Part shown: piece after piece, positions 41,912 to 50,889 of the stretch
How positions within the stretch are numbered: the first letter of the stretch is position 1
Layout: every line of letters begins with the position of its first letter
Source of the DNA: Saccharopolyspora flava
GTDB lineage: Bacteria > Actinomycetota > Actinomycetes > Mycobacteriales > Pseudonocardiaceae
Reading direction: 5' to 3'
Length of the DNA stretch: 64,000 nt
Assembly (NCBI RefSeq): GCF_900116135.1
Contig: NZ_FOZX01000003.1
Coordinates: 496,001 to 560,000, forward strand
Notes under the pieces: generated by a model
Seen by the model: the letters and a program-made list of their open reading frames with translations, nothing else
Database searches by the model: none
What the model was told of the DNA's origin: nothing
Made by a program: the position numbers and the translations under genes

Positions 41912-42775
41912 TCACTCGTACTCGTAGAAGCCCTGGCCGCTCTTCTTGCCCTTGAGGCCTGCGTCGACCATGCGCTTGAGCAGCGGCGGGGCGGCGTAGG
42001 TGGGCTCGGCGTACTCCTCGTACATCGAGTCGGCGATGGCCTTGAGGGTGTCCAGGCCGACCATGTCCGACAGCCGCAGCGGGCCCATCGGGTGGGCGCA
42101 GCCCTGCACCATGCCGTTGTCGATGTCCTCGGCGCTGGCGTGCCCGTCCTCGAACATCCGGATCGCCGAGAGCAGGTAGGGCACCAGCAGGGCGTTGACG
42201 ATGAAGCCCGACCGGTCCTCGGCGCGGATGGTCTGCTTGCCGAGCTGCTCGGTGGCGAAGGACCCGGCCCGCTCGACGGTCTCCTCGCTGGTCAGCAGCG
42301 ACGGGACCAGCTCGACGAGGTTGAGCACCGGCACCGGGTTGAAGAAGTGCACGCCGATGACCTTGTCGGGGCGCTTGGTGGCGCCGGCGAGCTTGGCGAT
42401 CGGGATCGACGAGGTGTTGGAGGCCAGGATCGCGTCCGGGTTGGTGAGCAGCTCGTCGAGCTCGGCGAAGAGCGTGAGCTTGAGGCCCTCGTCCTCGGCG
42501 ATCGCCTCGATCACCATGTCGCGGTCGTCGAGGTCGGCGAGCGTGGTGGTGAAGTGCAGGCGCTCCTGCGTGGCGTCGCGCTCGGCCTCGGTCATCTTGC
42601 CCTTCTGGACCGCGCGGTTGAGCGACTTCCACAGCCGAGAGCGAGCGGCCCGGGCGGCGTCGTCATCGATCTCGCGGACGATCACGTCCAGGCCCGCGCG
42701 GGCGCCGACCTCGGCGATGCCCCCGCCCATCTGCCCGCCACCGACGACTCCCAGGCGTTCGATCTTGGTCACCAC
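41912..42775 (-). CDS. 3-hydroxybutyryl-CoA dehydrogenase
   Basis: 287-residue NAD(P)-dependent enzyme that interconverts 3-hydroxyacyl-CoA and 3-oxoacyl-CoA. Rossmann motif RLGVVGGGQMGGGIAEVGARAG, catalytic VIGVHFFNPVPVLNLVELV with the active histidine, SGFIVNALLVPYLLSAIRMFEDG, and GCAHPMGPLRLSDMVGLDT. Two adjacent GTG codons are possible starts; GGAAGGAAC lies just upstream. It may serve butanoyl-CoA metabolism, polyhydroxybutyrate or the neighbouring glutarate route. Confidence 0.93.
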   Translation of the reverse strand: MVTKIERLGVVGGGQMGGGIAEVGARAGLDVIVREIDDDAARAARSRLWKSLNRAVQKGKMTEAERDATQERLHFTTTLADLDDRDMVIEAIAEDEGLKLTLFAELDELLTNPDAILASNTSSIPIAKLAGATKRPDKVIGVHFFNPVPVLNLVELVPSLLTSEETVERAGSFATEQLGKQTIRAEDRSGFIVNALLVPYLLSAIRMFEDGHASAEDIDNGMVQGCAHPMGPLRLSDMVGLDTLKAIADSMYEEYAEPTYAAPPLLKRMVDAGLKGKKSGQGFYEYE

Positions 42776-43117
42776 ACAGTTCCTTCCGGTCCCGGCCGCA
42801 CTGCCGTCACACGACGCTATCCGCGTCGGATCATGCCAAAAACCGCCGAACGGGACCGATCAACAGTGCTGGAGGGCACATCGGAGGTACCTCTCCGGGG
42901 CGAAATGCGCGGAGAGCCGGGTCCTGGCGTGCGGACCCGGCTCCCGGTCGTCCCCCGACTGTCCGACCCTGACCCCCTTGCGCCCACGAGGCTACCGCAC
43001 TGTCCGTGTCCGGGCGCATGCGCTCCGGTCATGCACAGTGGACGATTGTTTCGGTCGCACAACGCCACCACCTGCGGGAACGCTGATCAGCACCACTGGC
43101 TGTCATACTCCGCCACC
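42776..43117. other. intergenic region between FadB-like and LtrA genes
   Basis: A 342-base gap between divergent genes without a convincing coding sequence. It contains an 11-bp hairpin (listed separately) and must hold both promoters. TCATACT at 43103-43109, 9 bases before the LtrA ATG, resembles a -10 box and would give a very short leader. Confidence 0.5.
42914..42943. promoter_or_regulatory. inverted repeat in the LtrA upstream region
   Basis: GAGCCGGGTCC (42914-42924) pairs perfectly with GGACCCGGCTC (42933-42943), 8-base loop. It lies in the middle of a divergent control region, where a terminator would not be expected, so it may be an operator or an attenuating RNA structure. Confidence 0.45.
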
Positions 43118-44308
43118 ATGAGCAACAATCTGCCGCCGCTGCGGGGCCGGATGGTCGCGCGCGATCCCGAGGAAGGTCATCGGGCGGCGACGCCGCTGGA
43201 GCTGCTGTTCGACCTGTGCTTCGTGGCGGCCGTCGGCCAGGCCGCCGTGCAGCTGCACCACGGGCTCTCCGAGGGCCACTTCGCGCCCACCGCTTTCGGC
43301 TACATGATGGTCTTCTTCGCCATCTGGTGGGCGTGGATGAACTTCACCTGGTTCGCCTCGGCCTACGACACCGACGACGTGCCCTACCGGCTGCTGACGC
43401 TGCTGCAGATGGGCGGCGTGCTGGTGCTGGCCGCCGGGGTGCCCGCGACGTTCCACGACTACGACTTCCGGATCGTCACCTTCGGCTACGTGGTGATGCG
43501 GGTGGCGATGATCGCGCAGTGGCTGCGCGCCGCCGCCGAGCACCCGGAGAGCCGCGGGTGCACGCTGCGCTACGCGGGCGGCATCGCGATCGTGCAGGTC
43601 GGCTGGCTCCTGCGGCTGCTGCTGCCGCACCCCTACGGCGAGATCGGCTTCCTGGTGCTGGTCGCGGCCGAGCTGGCCGTGCCCGCCGTGGCCGAGCGCC
43701 ACTCGCAGACCAACTGGCACCCGCACCACATCGCCGAGCGCTACGGCCTGTTCACGATCATCTCGCTGGGCGAGGTGGTGCTGGCGGTGACCGCGGCGAT
43801 GCAGGAGGACGTCGCCGACGGCGGGTGGTCGGCCGGTCTGCTGGAGATCGGCATCGGCGGCCTGCTGATGATCTTCGCGATGTGGTGGATCTACTTCAAG
43901 CACTCCGCCGTGCAGCACCTGCGGGAGAGCGTGAAGAACGCGCTGACCTGGGGGTACAGCCACATCTTCGTGTTCGCCTCGGTCGCGGCGGTCGGCGCCG
44001 GTCTGGAGGTCGCCATCGACGCCCACGCGCACAAGGCGCACGTGGACGAGGTCTCGGCGGCGCTGACCCTGGCGGTGCCGCTGGTGGTGTACCTGCTGCT
44101 CATCGGCCTGCTGCACACCGGCTACGCCGACGCGGGCAGGTCCACGACGCTGATCTCGGTGATCGGCGCGGTGCTGCTGCTGGCCACGGCACTGCTGGCG
44201 CACGCCCTCGGCATCTCGCTGACGGTGCTGCTGCTGGGCGTGCTGCTGGCACTGATCCTCACCGTCGGGCTGCTCACACAGCGGCGACCGGTCAGCGCAG
44301 CGGAGTGA
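43118..44308 (+). CDS. low temperature requirement protein A (LtrA) family membrane protein
   Basis: 396 residues with about eleven membrane helices. Family features are EEGHRAATPLELLFDLCFVAAV at the N-terminus, WWAWMNFTWFASAYDTDD after helix 2, HHIAERYGLFTIISLGEVVL and the tryptophan-rich AMWWIYF. LtrA was named for growth at low temperature in Listeria but its transport or enzymatic activity is unknown. No ribosome site is visible before the ATG. The 3' end overlaps the convergent serine hydrolase gene by 17 bases. Confidence 0.9.
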   Translation: MSNNLPPLRGRMVARDPEEGHRAATPLELLFDLCFVAAVGQAAVQLHHGLSEGHFAPTAFGYMMVFFAIWWAWMNFTWFASAYDTDDVPYRLLTLLQMGGVLVLAAGVPATFHDYDFRIVTFGYVVMRVAMIAQWLRAAAEHPESRGCTLRYAGGIAIVQVGWLLRLLLPHPYGEIGFLVLVAAELAVPAVAERHSQTNWHPHHIAERYGLFTIISLGEVVLAVTAAMQEDVADGGWSAGLLEIGIGGLLMIFAMWWIYFKHSAVQHLRESVKNALTWGYSHIFVFASVAAVGAGLEVAIDAHAHKAHVDEVSAALTLAVPLVVYLLLIGLLHTGYADAGRSTTLISVIGAVLLLATALLAHALGISLTVLLLGVLLALILTVGLLTQRRPVSAAE

Positions 44309-45170
44309 GTGCGGCGCGGGCGGCTTCGGTGAGGTCGGAGATGGCCTCGTCGTAGCCGACCGCGCTGGGCTGGTCGCTGAGCAGGGCGACGGCGTAGCGC
44401 CGGCGGCCGGGGTCGACGACCCCGGCGCTGTGCACCCAGACCTTGCCCAGCTGGCAGCACATCCAGCCGGACTTGACCGCCTGGGCGTGCATCGCCATCA
44501 GCCCGAAGTTCTGGTCGACGCCGTCGGCCGCCTCCTCCGGCGCCGCGTGCAGCGCGTCGAGCACGAAATCGCGGTCGTCGGACGACATCCGGCCGAGCAG
44601 GTGCTGGAAGACCGCGGCGATGTCGCGGGCCGAGGTGAGGGTGTCGCCCCAGCGGCCGGGGTCGGCGGGCGGCCGGGTCTGCTGCAGGCGCATCCGCTCG
44701 GCGGCGTCGGTGATGAGCGAGGTCCCGCCGTGGCGGTCCCAGAGGGCGTTCATCGCCTCGTCGTCGCTGGGCCCCAGCGCCCGCTGCAGGAGTTCCCGGT
44801 CCTCCGGGCCGACGGAACCGCGTTCGAGCAGCTCGACCGCCACGATGACCTTCGACAGCGACGCCGAGTACATCTGCCGCGCCCCGTCCCGGCCCCAGGA
44901 CAGCTCGCCGGTCGAGCGGTCCAGCACGGCGATCCCGATGGAGTCGCCCTGCTCCGCGCTGAGCCGGTCGACGGCCTCGATGGCGGCGGCCGGCGCCCCG
45001 GTGGGCCGGTTGACGGTCTCGTAGGTGCTCACCTGCTCCTGGCCGATCCCGTGCCACGTGGCCACCGCCGACGGCGAGCACCCGCTCACCAGCACCCCCA
45101 CGACGGCACCGGCCACCCCCGCCGCGCGCCGGCGCTGCGGTCGTGTCGACTCCCGATGCCCACCGAACAC
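44292..45170 (-). CDS. beta-lactamase class A-like serine hydrolase lipoprotein
   Basis: 292 residues. A basic N-terminus, hydrophobic stretch and lipobox VSGC indicate a lipoprotein. The penicillin-binding fold carries the SxxK motif in MYSASLSKVIVAVELLE; the later KTG-type motif is represented by KSGW near QAVKSGWMCC. Sequence outside these motifs differs from resistance enzymes, and many actinobacterial relatives are cell-wall hydrolases or peptidases, so no resistance phenotype is implied. GTG start after GGGGG. Confidence 0.82.
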   Translation of the reverse strand: MFGGHRESTRPQRRRAAGVAGAVVGVLVSGCSPSAVATWHGIGQEQVSTYETVNRPTGAPAAAIEAVDRLSAEQGDSIGIAVLDRSTGELSWGRDGARQMYSASLSKVIVAVELLERGSVGPEDRELLQRALGPSDDEAMNALWDRHGGTSLITDAAERMRLQQTRPPADPGRWGDTLTSARDIAAVFQHLLGRMSSDDRDFVLDALHAAPEEAADGVDQNFGLMAMHAQAVKSGWMCCQLGKVWVHSAGVVDPGRRRYAVALLSDQPSAVGYDEAISDLTEAARAALTPLR

Positions 45171-45321
45171 GAAACCCCCGGGATGTCGTGGTCAGGCGCG
45201 GAAAGAACACGCGAACCGCGTCCGCGAAACCCCCTCAGGTCCCACCACAGCACACCCCACCCGCCCCCGCAGCTGGATCACCCCACTCCCCCGGTCGAAA
45301 ACCGCCGCATTCATCGCGTCG

Positions 45322-45358
45322 AAAACCCCGGTTTTCGTCGCGCGAAAACCGGGGTTTT
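45322..45358 (-). terminator. terminator of the ribose-type ABC operon
   Basis: A 16-bp perfect stem, AAAACCCCGGTTTTCG (45322-45337) with its complement at 45343-45358 and a 5-base loop, lies 14 bases beyond the stop of the binding-protein gene and ends in a run of A/T, an intrinsic terminator for leftward transcription. Confidence 0.88.
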
Positions 45359-45371
45359 TGACCTGAGCGGG

Positions 45372-46376
45372 TTACTGGGGCGGGTTGTCGCAGGTGGGGT
45401 TGAGGAGCTTCTGGATCTCCGGGGAGTCGAGGTTGTCCTTGGTGATGAGGGTGGCGCCGGTGTCGGTGTCGGGGGCCTGCTGAGCCGAACCGCGGATCTT
45501 GGCGATCGCCTCGTTGACCGCCGCGTAGCCCATCTTGAACGGGTTCTGGGCGATGAGGCCGGTGATCACGCCGTCCCGCAGCGCCTGGATCTGGCCCTCG
45601 GAGGTGTCCCAGCCGATGATCTTGACCTGGCCTGCCTTGCCGGACTGCCGGACCGCCTCGGCCGCGCCGAGCACGCTGGGCTCGTTGGCCGCGTAGATGC
45701 CGTTGAGGTCCGGGTTCGCGGTCAGGATGTCCTGGGTGACCTGCAGCGCCTTGTTGTAGTCGCTGTCGCTGGACTGCTGCGCCACCAGCTGCAGGCCCGG
45801 GTGCTTGGCCAGCCCGTTCTTGAAGCCCTGGCCGCGGGTCTCGTTGGTGCTGGTCCCCGCCTGGAACTCGATGAAGGCCACCTTGCCCCGGTCGCCCAGC
45901 TGCCTGGCCAGTTCCTCGGTGCCCTGCTCGGCGGCGGCGACGTTGTTGGTGGCGAACACCGGCACGTCCGGCGGCTGCGGGGTGGTCCCGGAGTCCATGT
46001 TGACCACCGTGGTGCCCTGCCCCTGCGCGGTCTTGGTGACGTCGGACAGCGCCTTGGCGTCGGTGGCCGCGTACACCAGCCCCTTCACGTCGCCCTGGGC
46101 GAGCATGTCCTGCAGCAGGCTCTGCTGGCCGCTGACGTCGCTCTCCGCGCTCACGCCGTCCCAGTGCAGCTCGACGCCCTGCTGCTTGGAACCGGCGCAC
46201 TCCGCGCCGACGCGGACCTTCTCCCAGAAGTCGAAGCCGATCGCCTTGGGCACCACCGCGATCTTGATCGGACCGCCGTCCTGCCCGCCGCCTCCGGTCT
46301 GCTCCCGCACCCCGACGCTGCAGCCGGTGGCCGCCAGCGTCAGCAGCACGCACGTTGCCGTCAGAACCTTCTTCAC
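45372..46376 (-). CDS. sugar-binding lipoprotein of ribose-type ABC transporter
   Basis: 334 residues, periplasmic-binding protein family 4 (RbsB-like) with signal peptide and lipobox AATGC. Typical segments are IKIAVVPKAIGFDFWEKVRVGAE, GQQSLLQDMLAQGDVKGLVYAATDA, VNMDSGTTP, FATNNVAAAEQGTEEL, GIYAANEPSVLGAAEAV and IIGWDTSEGQIQALRDGVITGLIAQNPFKMGY. The sugar is unknown. GTG start with AAAGGAGC upstream. Last gene of a three-gene operon, unusual in that the ATPase comes first. Confidence 0.92.
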   Translation of the reverse strand: MKKVLTATCVLLTLAATGCSVGVREQTGGGGQDGGPIKIAVVPKAIGFDFWEKVRVGAECAGSKQQGVELHWDGVSAESDVSGQQSLLQDMLAQGDVKGLVYAATDAKALSDVTKTAQGQGTTVVNMDSGTTPQPPDVPVFATNNVAAAEQGTEELARQLGDRGKVAFIEFQAGTSTNETRGQGFKNGLAKHPGLQLVAQQSSDSDYNKALQVTQDILTANPDLNGIYAANEPSVLGAAEAVRQSGKAGQVKIIGWDTSEGQIQALRDGVITGLIAQNPFKMGYAAVNEAIAKIRGSAQQAPDTDTGATLITKDNLDSPEIQKLLNPTCDNPPQ

Positions 46377-46408
46377 CGCAGAGCTCCTTTGCTCATCGCG
46401 AAACAGGG

Positions 46409-47419
46409 CTATCCGGCGTCGCCGCCGAGCTTGCGGCGCTGGTACAGGTCCCACCAGACCGCCAGCCAGATGATCACGCCGATCAGCACGTTCTGGTAGA
46501 AGGTGCCGATGTTGAGCTGCACCGCGCCGTTGCGGATGACCGCGACCAGGAAGGCCCCGATCAGCGAGCCCAGCACGGTCCCGCGCCCGCCCATGAGGCT
46601 GGCGCCACCGATGACGACCGCCGCGATCACGTCCAGCTCCAGGCCCTCGCCGAAGTTCGGCTGACCCGAGTTGATCCGCGAGGCCGCGATCATGCCGCCC
46701 AGCCCGGCCAACGCGCCCGAGAGCACGTACACCGAGGTGATGTAGCGCTTGACCGGGACGCCGGACAGCCGCGCGGCCTCCATGTTCGAGCCCATCACGT
46801 AGGCGTAGCGGCCCAGCCGGGTGCGGGTGAGCACCACGTAGCCCAGCACGGCCACCAGGATGATCAGCGCGATCGGGATCGGCAGGATGCCGATGACGCC
46901 CTGCCCGAGCAGCCGGAACGAGTCCGGCGCCCCGAACACCGCGACCGCGCCGGTGGCGATGAGCACCAAACCCCGCCCCACGCTGAGCATCCCGAGCGTG
47001 GCGATGAACGGCGGCAGCCCCACCACCGACACCAGCAGCCCGTTGACCAGCCCGGCCAGCGCGCCGACGACCAGCCCGCCGACGATGCCCAGCAGCGGGT
47101 TGAACCCGTACTCGGCCATCAGCAGGACGCCGATCACCCCGGACAGCGCGGCCACCGATCCCACCGACAGGTCAATGCCGCCGGTGATGATCACCAGCGT
47201 CACGCCCACCGCCATCACCGCGTTCACCGAGGTCTGCGACCCGAGGTTGAACAGGTTGTCGGCGGTGAGGAACGACGGCGCGACGATCGACAGGACGATG
47301 AACACGACGATCAGCGCGCCCGCGGCCGCGACCTGCGAGACCGCTCCGGAGAGCCGGTCGCCCAGGCCGCCCAGCAGCCCGCGGTCCCCTGTGGACGGTG
47401 CCTTGGTCTGCTCAGTCAT
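46409..47419 (-). CDS. ribose-type ABC transporter permease (RbsC-like)
   Basis: 336 residues, about ten helices of the CUT2 permease family: NLFNLGSQTSVNAVMAVGVTLVIITGGIDLSVGS near the N-terminus, GLPPFIATLGMLSVGRGL and GEGLELDVIAAVVIGGASLMGGRGT further on. It starts 8 bases inside the end of the ATPase gene, so expression is coupled. It transports the sugar bound by the downstream lipoprotein. Confidence 0.93.
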   Translation of the reverse strand: MTEQTKAPSTGDRGLLGGLGDRLSGAVSQVAAAGALIVVFIVLSIVAPSFLTADNLFNLGSQTSVNAVMAVGVTLVIITGGIDLSVGSVAALSGVIGVLLMAEYGFNPLLGIVGGLVVGALAGLVNGLLVSVVGLPPFIATLGMLSVGRGLVLIATGAVAVFGAPDSFRLLGQGVIGILPIPIALIILVAVLGYVVLTRTRLGRYAYVMGSNMEAARLSGVPVKRYITSVYVLSGALAGLGGMIAASRINSGQPNFGEGLELDVIAAVVIGGASLMGGRGTVLGSLIGAFLVAVIRNGAVQLNIGTFYQNVLIGVIIWLAVWWDLYQRRKLGGDAG

Positions 47420-48920
47420 GGTTGCCCTTCGCTCCGGTCGCGAGCGCGACCACGCGTTCCTCGGAGAACTCCGTCCGCTGCACCTCCCCGGTGATGCGGC
47501 CACCGCGCATCACCAGGATCCGGTCGCACATGTTCAGCAGCTCCGGCAGGTAGCTGGAGATCAGCACGACCGCTTTCCCCTGCTCCGCCAGGGAATCCAG
47601 CTGCTGGAACATCTCCGACTTGGCGCCGACGTCCATGCCCCGGCCGGGTTCGTCGAAGAACAGCACGTCGGCACCGGTCTCCAGCCAGCGCGCCAGCACG
47701 ACCTTCTGCTGGTTGCCGCCGGAGAGCGTCTGCGCCTGCCGCCCGACGCGCGGGACCCGGATGCGCAGCGACTCCCGCTCGCGCTCGGCGATGTCCCGCT
47801 CCGCCTTCAGGTCGATGAGCCCGAAGCGCAGCATCGGCAGCTTGGCCATCGTGATGTTCTTGTCCACGCCCAGCTGCAGCGCCAGACCGTCTTCCTTGCG
47901 GCTCTCGGTGAGGTAGCCGATGCCGGCCGCGATGGCGTCGGCCGGGCCGCGGATGCGCAGCGCGCGACCGTCCACTGTGATCGTTCCGCGATCGGGCGGT
48001 TCGGCGCCGAAGACCGCGCGCGCCAACTCGGTTCGGCCCGCACCGACCAATCCGGCCAGTCCCACGATCTCGCCGGCGCGGACCTGGAAGGACACGTCGC
48101 GCACCTGCTCGCCGCGGCTGAGCCCGTCGACCTCCAGCCGCACCTCGCCGGGCGCCCGGTGGGTGCGCGGGTAGAGGTTGGCGACGTCGCGGCCGACCAT
48201 GAGCTGCACCAACCGCGCCTCGTCCAGGCCGTCGACCGGCGCGGTCTCCACGACCGCGCCGTCGCGCATCACGGTCACCCGATCGCCGATCTCGAAGATC
48301 TCGTCGAGCCGGTGCGAGATGTAGAGGACGGCGATGCCCTGCCCGGTGAGCTCGCGGACGATGCCGAACAGCTCCTCGGTCTCGCGTTCGGTGAGGCTGG
48401 CCGTCGGCTCGTCGAGGATGAGCACTTTCGCCCGCACCGCCAGGGCTTTGGCGAGTTCGACCCGCTGCTGCTCCGCTGTGGACAGCAGCGACACCCGCCG
48501 CCCCGGGTCGACGTCCAGGCCGACGCGGGCGAGCAGCTCCCGCGCGTCGCGGCGCTCGGCCGCGCGGGAGATCCAGCCGCTGCGGCCGGGTTCGTGCCCG
48601 ATGAAGAGGTTTTCAGCTACCGACAGGTCCGGGGCGAGGGCGAACTCCTGGTGCACCATGGACACCCCGAGCCGCCGCGCCGCACCCGGCCCCTGGTGGA
48701 CGACCGGTTCACCGTCCAGTTCGACGCGACCGCTGGTGGGCGGCTCGACCTGGGCGATCAGCTTCATCAGCGTGGACTTGCCGGCACCGTTCTCACCTGC
48801 GAAGACGTGCACCTCGCCGGGTTCGATCTCCAGCGTCACCCCGTCGACGGCGACCACCCCGGGGAACCGCTTGCCGACGCCGCGCAGCGCCACCGCCGGG
48901 CGTCGTCCGCTGGCTGTCAC
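47412..48920 (-). CDS. ribose-type ABC transporter ATPase (RbsA-like, double domain)
   Basis: 502 residues with two nucleotide-binding domains, as usual for sugar ABC ATPases of the RbsA type. Domain one: Walker A GENGAGKST, signature region LSTAEQQRVELAKAL, Walker B LILDEPTASLT, HRLDEIF. Domain two has the degenerate Walker A GLVGAGRTE normal for this family and the intact signature LSGGNQQKVVLARWL. The GTG start follows GGGAGGCACGCC. First gene of the operon, opposite the Ser/Thr kinase. Confidence 0.94.
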   Translation of the reverse strand: MTASGRRPAVALRGVGKRFPGVVAVDGVTLEIEPGEVHVFAGENGAGKSTLMKLIAQVEPPTSGRVELDGEPVVHQGPGAARRLGVSMVHQEFALAPDLSVAENLFIGHEPGRSGWISRAAERRDARELLARVGLDVDPGRRVSLLSTAEQQRVELAKALAVRAKVLILDEPTASLTERETEELFGIVRELTGQGIAVLYISHRLDEIFEIGDRVTVMRDGAVVETAPVDGLDEARLVQLMVGRDVANLYPRTHRAPGEVRLEVDGLSRGEQVRDVSFQVRAGEIVGLAGLVGAGRTELARAVFGAEPPDRGTITVDGRALRIRGPADAIAAGIGYLTESRKEDGLALQLGVDKNITMAKLPMLRFGLIDLKAERDIAERERESLRIRVPRVGRQAQTLSGGNQQKVVLARWLETGADVLFFDEPGRGMDVGAKSEMFQQLDSLAEQGKAVVLISSYLPELLNMCDRILVMRGGRITGEVQRTEFSEERVVALATGAKGNHD

Positions 48921-49150
48921 GGCGTGCCTCCCTCGATCGTCGTTGATCGTGCTCCAGGTCACGGTGCGCCGGATCATACCCACAGCGCAGCTCATCGTGA
49001 AAGGGCTGGAACGAAGCCAAGTAACCGATTACCGACGCGGCGTGTCACCCGGAATCCGGGCGACTCCCGGACAGGGATGCGCTGGGTACGTAAGCTCTCG
49101 GTCGGGGACAGCGCGAATGCGACATCGATGATCTAGGGGGCGAGGACGCC

Positions 49151-50776
49151 GTGCAGCCGTTGCTGGCCAGCGACCCGACCACGGTCGGCGACTACCGGCT
49201 GCTGGCCCGCCTGGGCCGCGGCGCGATGGGCGGGGTCTACCTCGGCCGCTCGCGCGGCGGTCGCGTGGTCGCGGTCAAGGTCATCCGCGCCGACCTCGCC
49301 GAGGACCCCGAGTTCCGCGAGCGGTTCCGCCGCGAGGCCGACGCCGCGCACGCGGTCGGCGGGTTCTGGACCGCCGCGGTCGTCAACGCCGACCCGGACG
49401 CCGAGCAGCCGTGGCTGGCCACCGAGTACGTCCCGGGGCCGACGCTGCACCAGGCGGTCGCCGACCACGGGGCGCTGCCCGAGGCCACCGTGCGCAGCCT
49501 GGGCGCGGGGCTGGCCGAGGCGCTGGTGGCCATCCACAACGCCGAGCTGGTGCACCGCGACCTCAAGCCCGCCAACGTCCTGCTGGGGCCGGACGGGCCG
49601 CGCGTCATCGACTTCGGCATCTCCCGCGCCATGACCGGGCATTCGCTGACCGCCACCGGCATCTTCCTCGGGACGCCGGGGTTCTTCTCGCCCGAGCAGA
49701 CGCTCGGCGGCGACGTGGGACCCGCCAGCGACGTGTTCTCGCTGGGCGCGGTGCTGGTGTTCGCCGCGACCGGCTGCGGGCCGTTCGGCGAGGAGAGCAC
49801 GGCTTCGCTGCTGTACAAGGTCGCCCACGCCGAGCCCGACCTGGAGAAGGTGCCCGACGGACTCCGGCCGCTGCTGGCGGAGTGCCTGGCCAAGGACCCG
49901 GCGGACCGGCCGACCCCGACGCAGATGCTGGACCGGATCGGTGAGACCAGCCCCCAGGGCAGCGGTTGGCTGCCGCAACCCATCACCGCGGTGATCGCCC
50001 AGCACGCCACCGAGCTGCAGCGCACCGCGCAGGCACCGGACGCTCCCCCGGCACCGCCCGCGCCGCCGAACCCGCCGAAGCAGCAGACCCGGACCTACAC
50101 CCAGTCCGCACCCGCCCCGTCCGCTCCGGCCCCTTCCGCCGCCTCGCCCTCAGCCGCTCCTGCCGCGCCCGTCGCGGCGGCTCCGGCTTCGCCGATGCGG
50201 CAGCCGATCACGCCTGCGGCGCCGCAGAAGCGCGCCACCCAGGCGCAGGTCGTCCAGGTGCGCCGGGACGGGCCCGGCCCCGAGTTCCGCACCGCCGGGC
50301 GGGTGTCCGCCGGCTTCTGGGCGGCGTTCTTCGCGGCGCTGCTGGTCGGCGTCGCCTACCTCGCCGAGCGCGTCAGCGTCGACCGGGAACCGCTGTTCCT
50401 GCTCGGCGCCGGGCTGCTGGTGTTCGGCGCGATCTGGTCGGTGGGGCGGATGCTGGCGCCGAGCCTGCGGTTGAAGGTCAACGGCGACGGCGTCGTGGTG
50501 CACCGGTTCGGGCTGACCCGGGAGTACGCCTGGGGGCAGGTCTCGCGGGTCGGCGTGGTCGGTCGCGGCAAGTCGACGGCGCTGGCGCTGTGGCTGGCCG
50601 ACGGTTCGGCGCCCAGCTCCACGCTGTGGCATCGGGTGCGGCCTTACCACGGTGGTGGGCGGATCTACCCGATCGGCGCGACCGGCGGGTTCATCGCCCG
50701 GCGGCAGGAGGCCCGGCGGCTGCGCACCGCCCTGGAGCAGTACGCCCCGAGCCGCTACGACTCGCGCATCCTGTGA
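49151..50776 (+). CDS. Ser/Thr protein kinase with C-terminal membrane and PH-like domains
   Basis: 541 residues. The kinase domain (about 14-265) is complete: GRGAMGGVYLG, lysine in VAVKVIRAD, HRDLKPANVLL, DFGISRAM, GTPGFFSPEQ. A linker rich in Pro, Ala and Ser (about 300-360) leads to two membrane helices (about 390-430), with a C-terminal domain of about 100 residues (LRLKVNGDGVVVHRFGLTREYAWGQVSRV) that looks like a bacterial PH domain. The two helices place both kinase and PH-like part in the cytoplasm, unlike PknB kinases with external PASTA sensors. GTG start after GAGGACGCC. Confidence 0.88.
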   Translation: MQPLLASDPTTVGDYRLLARLGRGAMGGVYLGRSRGGRVVAVKVIRADLAEDPEFRERFRREADAAHAVGGFWTAAVVNADPDAEQPWLATEYVPGPTLHQAVADHGALPEATVRSLGAGLAEALVAIHNAELVHRDLKPANVLLGPDGPRVIDFGISRAMTGHSLTATGIFLGTPGFFSPEQTLGGDVGPASDVFSLGAVLVFAATGCGPFGEESTASLLYKVAHAEPDLEKVPDGLRPLLAECLAKDPADRPTPTQMLDRIGETSPQGSGWLPQPITAVIAQHATELQRTAQAPDAPPAPPAPPNPPKQQTRTYTQSAPAPSAPAPSAASPSAAPAAPVAAAPASPMRQPITPAAPQKRATQAQVVQVRRDGPGPEFRTAGRVSAGFWAAFFAALLVGVAYLAERVSVDREPLFLLGAGLLVFGAIWSVGRMLAPSLRLKVNGDGVVVHRFGLTREYAWGQVSRVGVVGRGKSTALALWLADGSAPSSTLWHRVRPYHGGGRIYPIGATGGFIARRQEARRLRTALEQYAPSRYDSRIL

Positions 50777-50889
50777 CGCCCGCAAGCGCAACGCATCGCC
50801 GAATTCACTCGGATCTACGCAACGAACCGACGCAACAAGCAAGGCTCGACGACTGAAATCCACTGGACCGCCGTCATAGCCTTGTGCCC

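Noticed and set aside
42817-43071. Minus-strand ORF of 84 codons in the LtrA upstream gap
   Set aside because: No ribosome site, Gly/Ser/Arg-rich composition, overlaps the hairpin; treated as non-coding.
44292-45170. Antibiotic-resistance beta-lactamase
   Set aside because: Only the SxxK and a KSG-type motif are clear; overall similarity to known resistance enzymes is not evident, so only a serine hydrolase is called.
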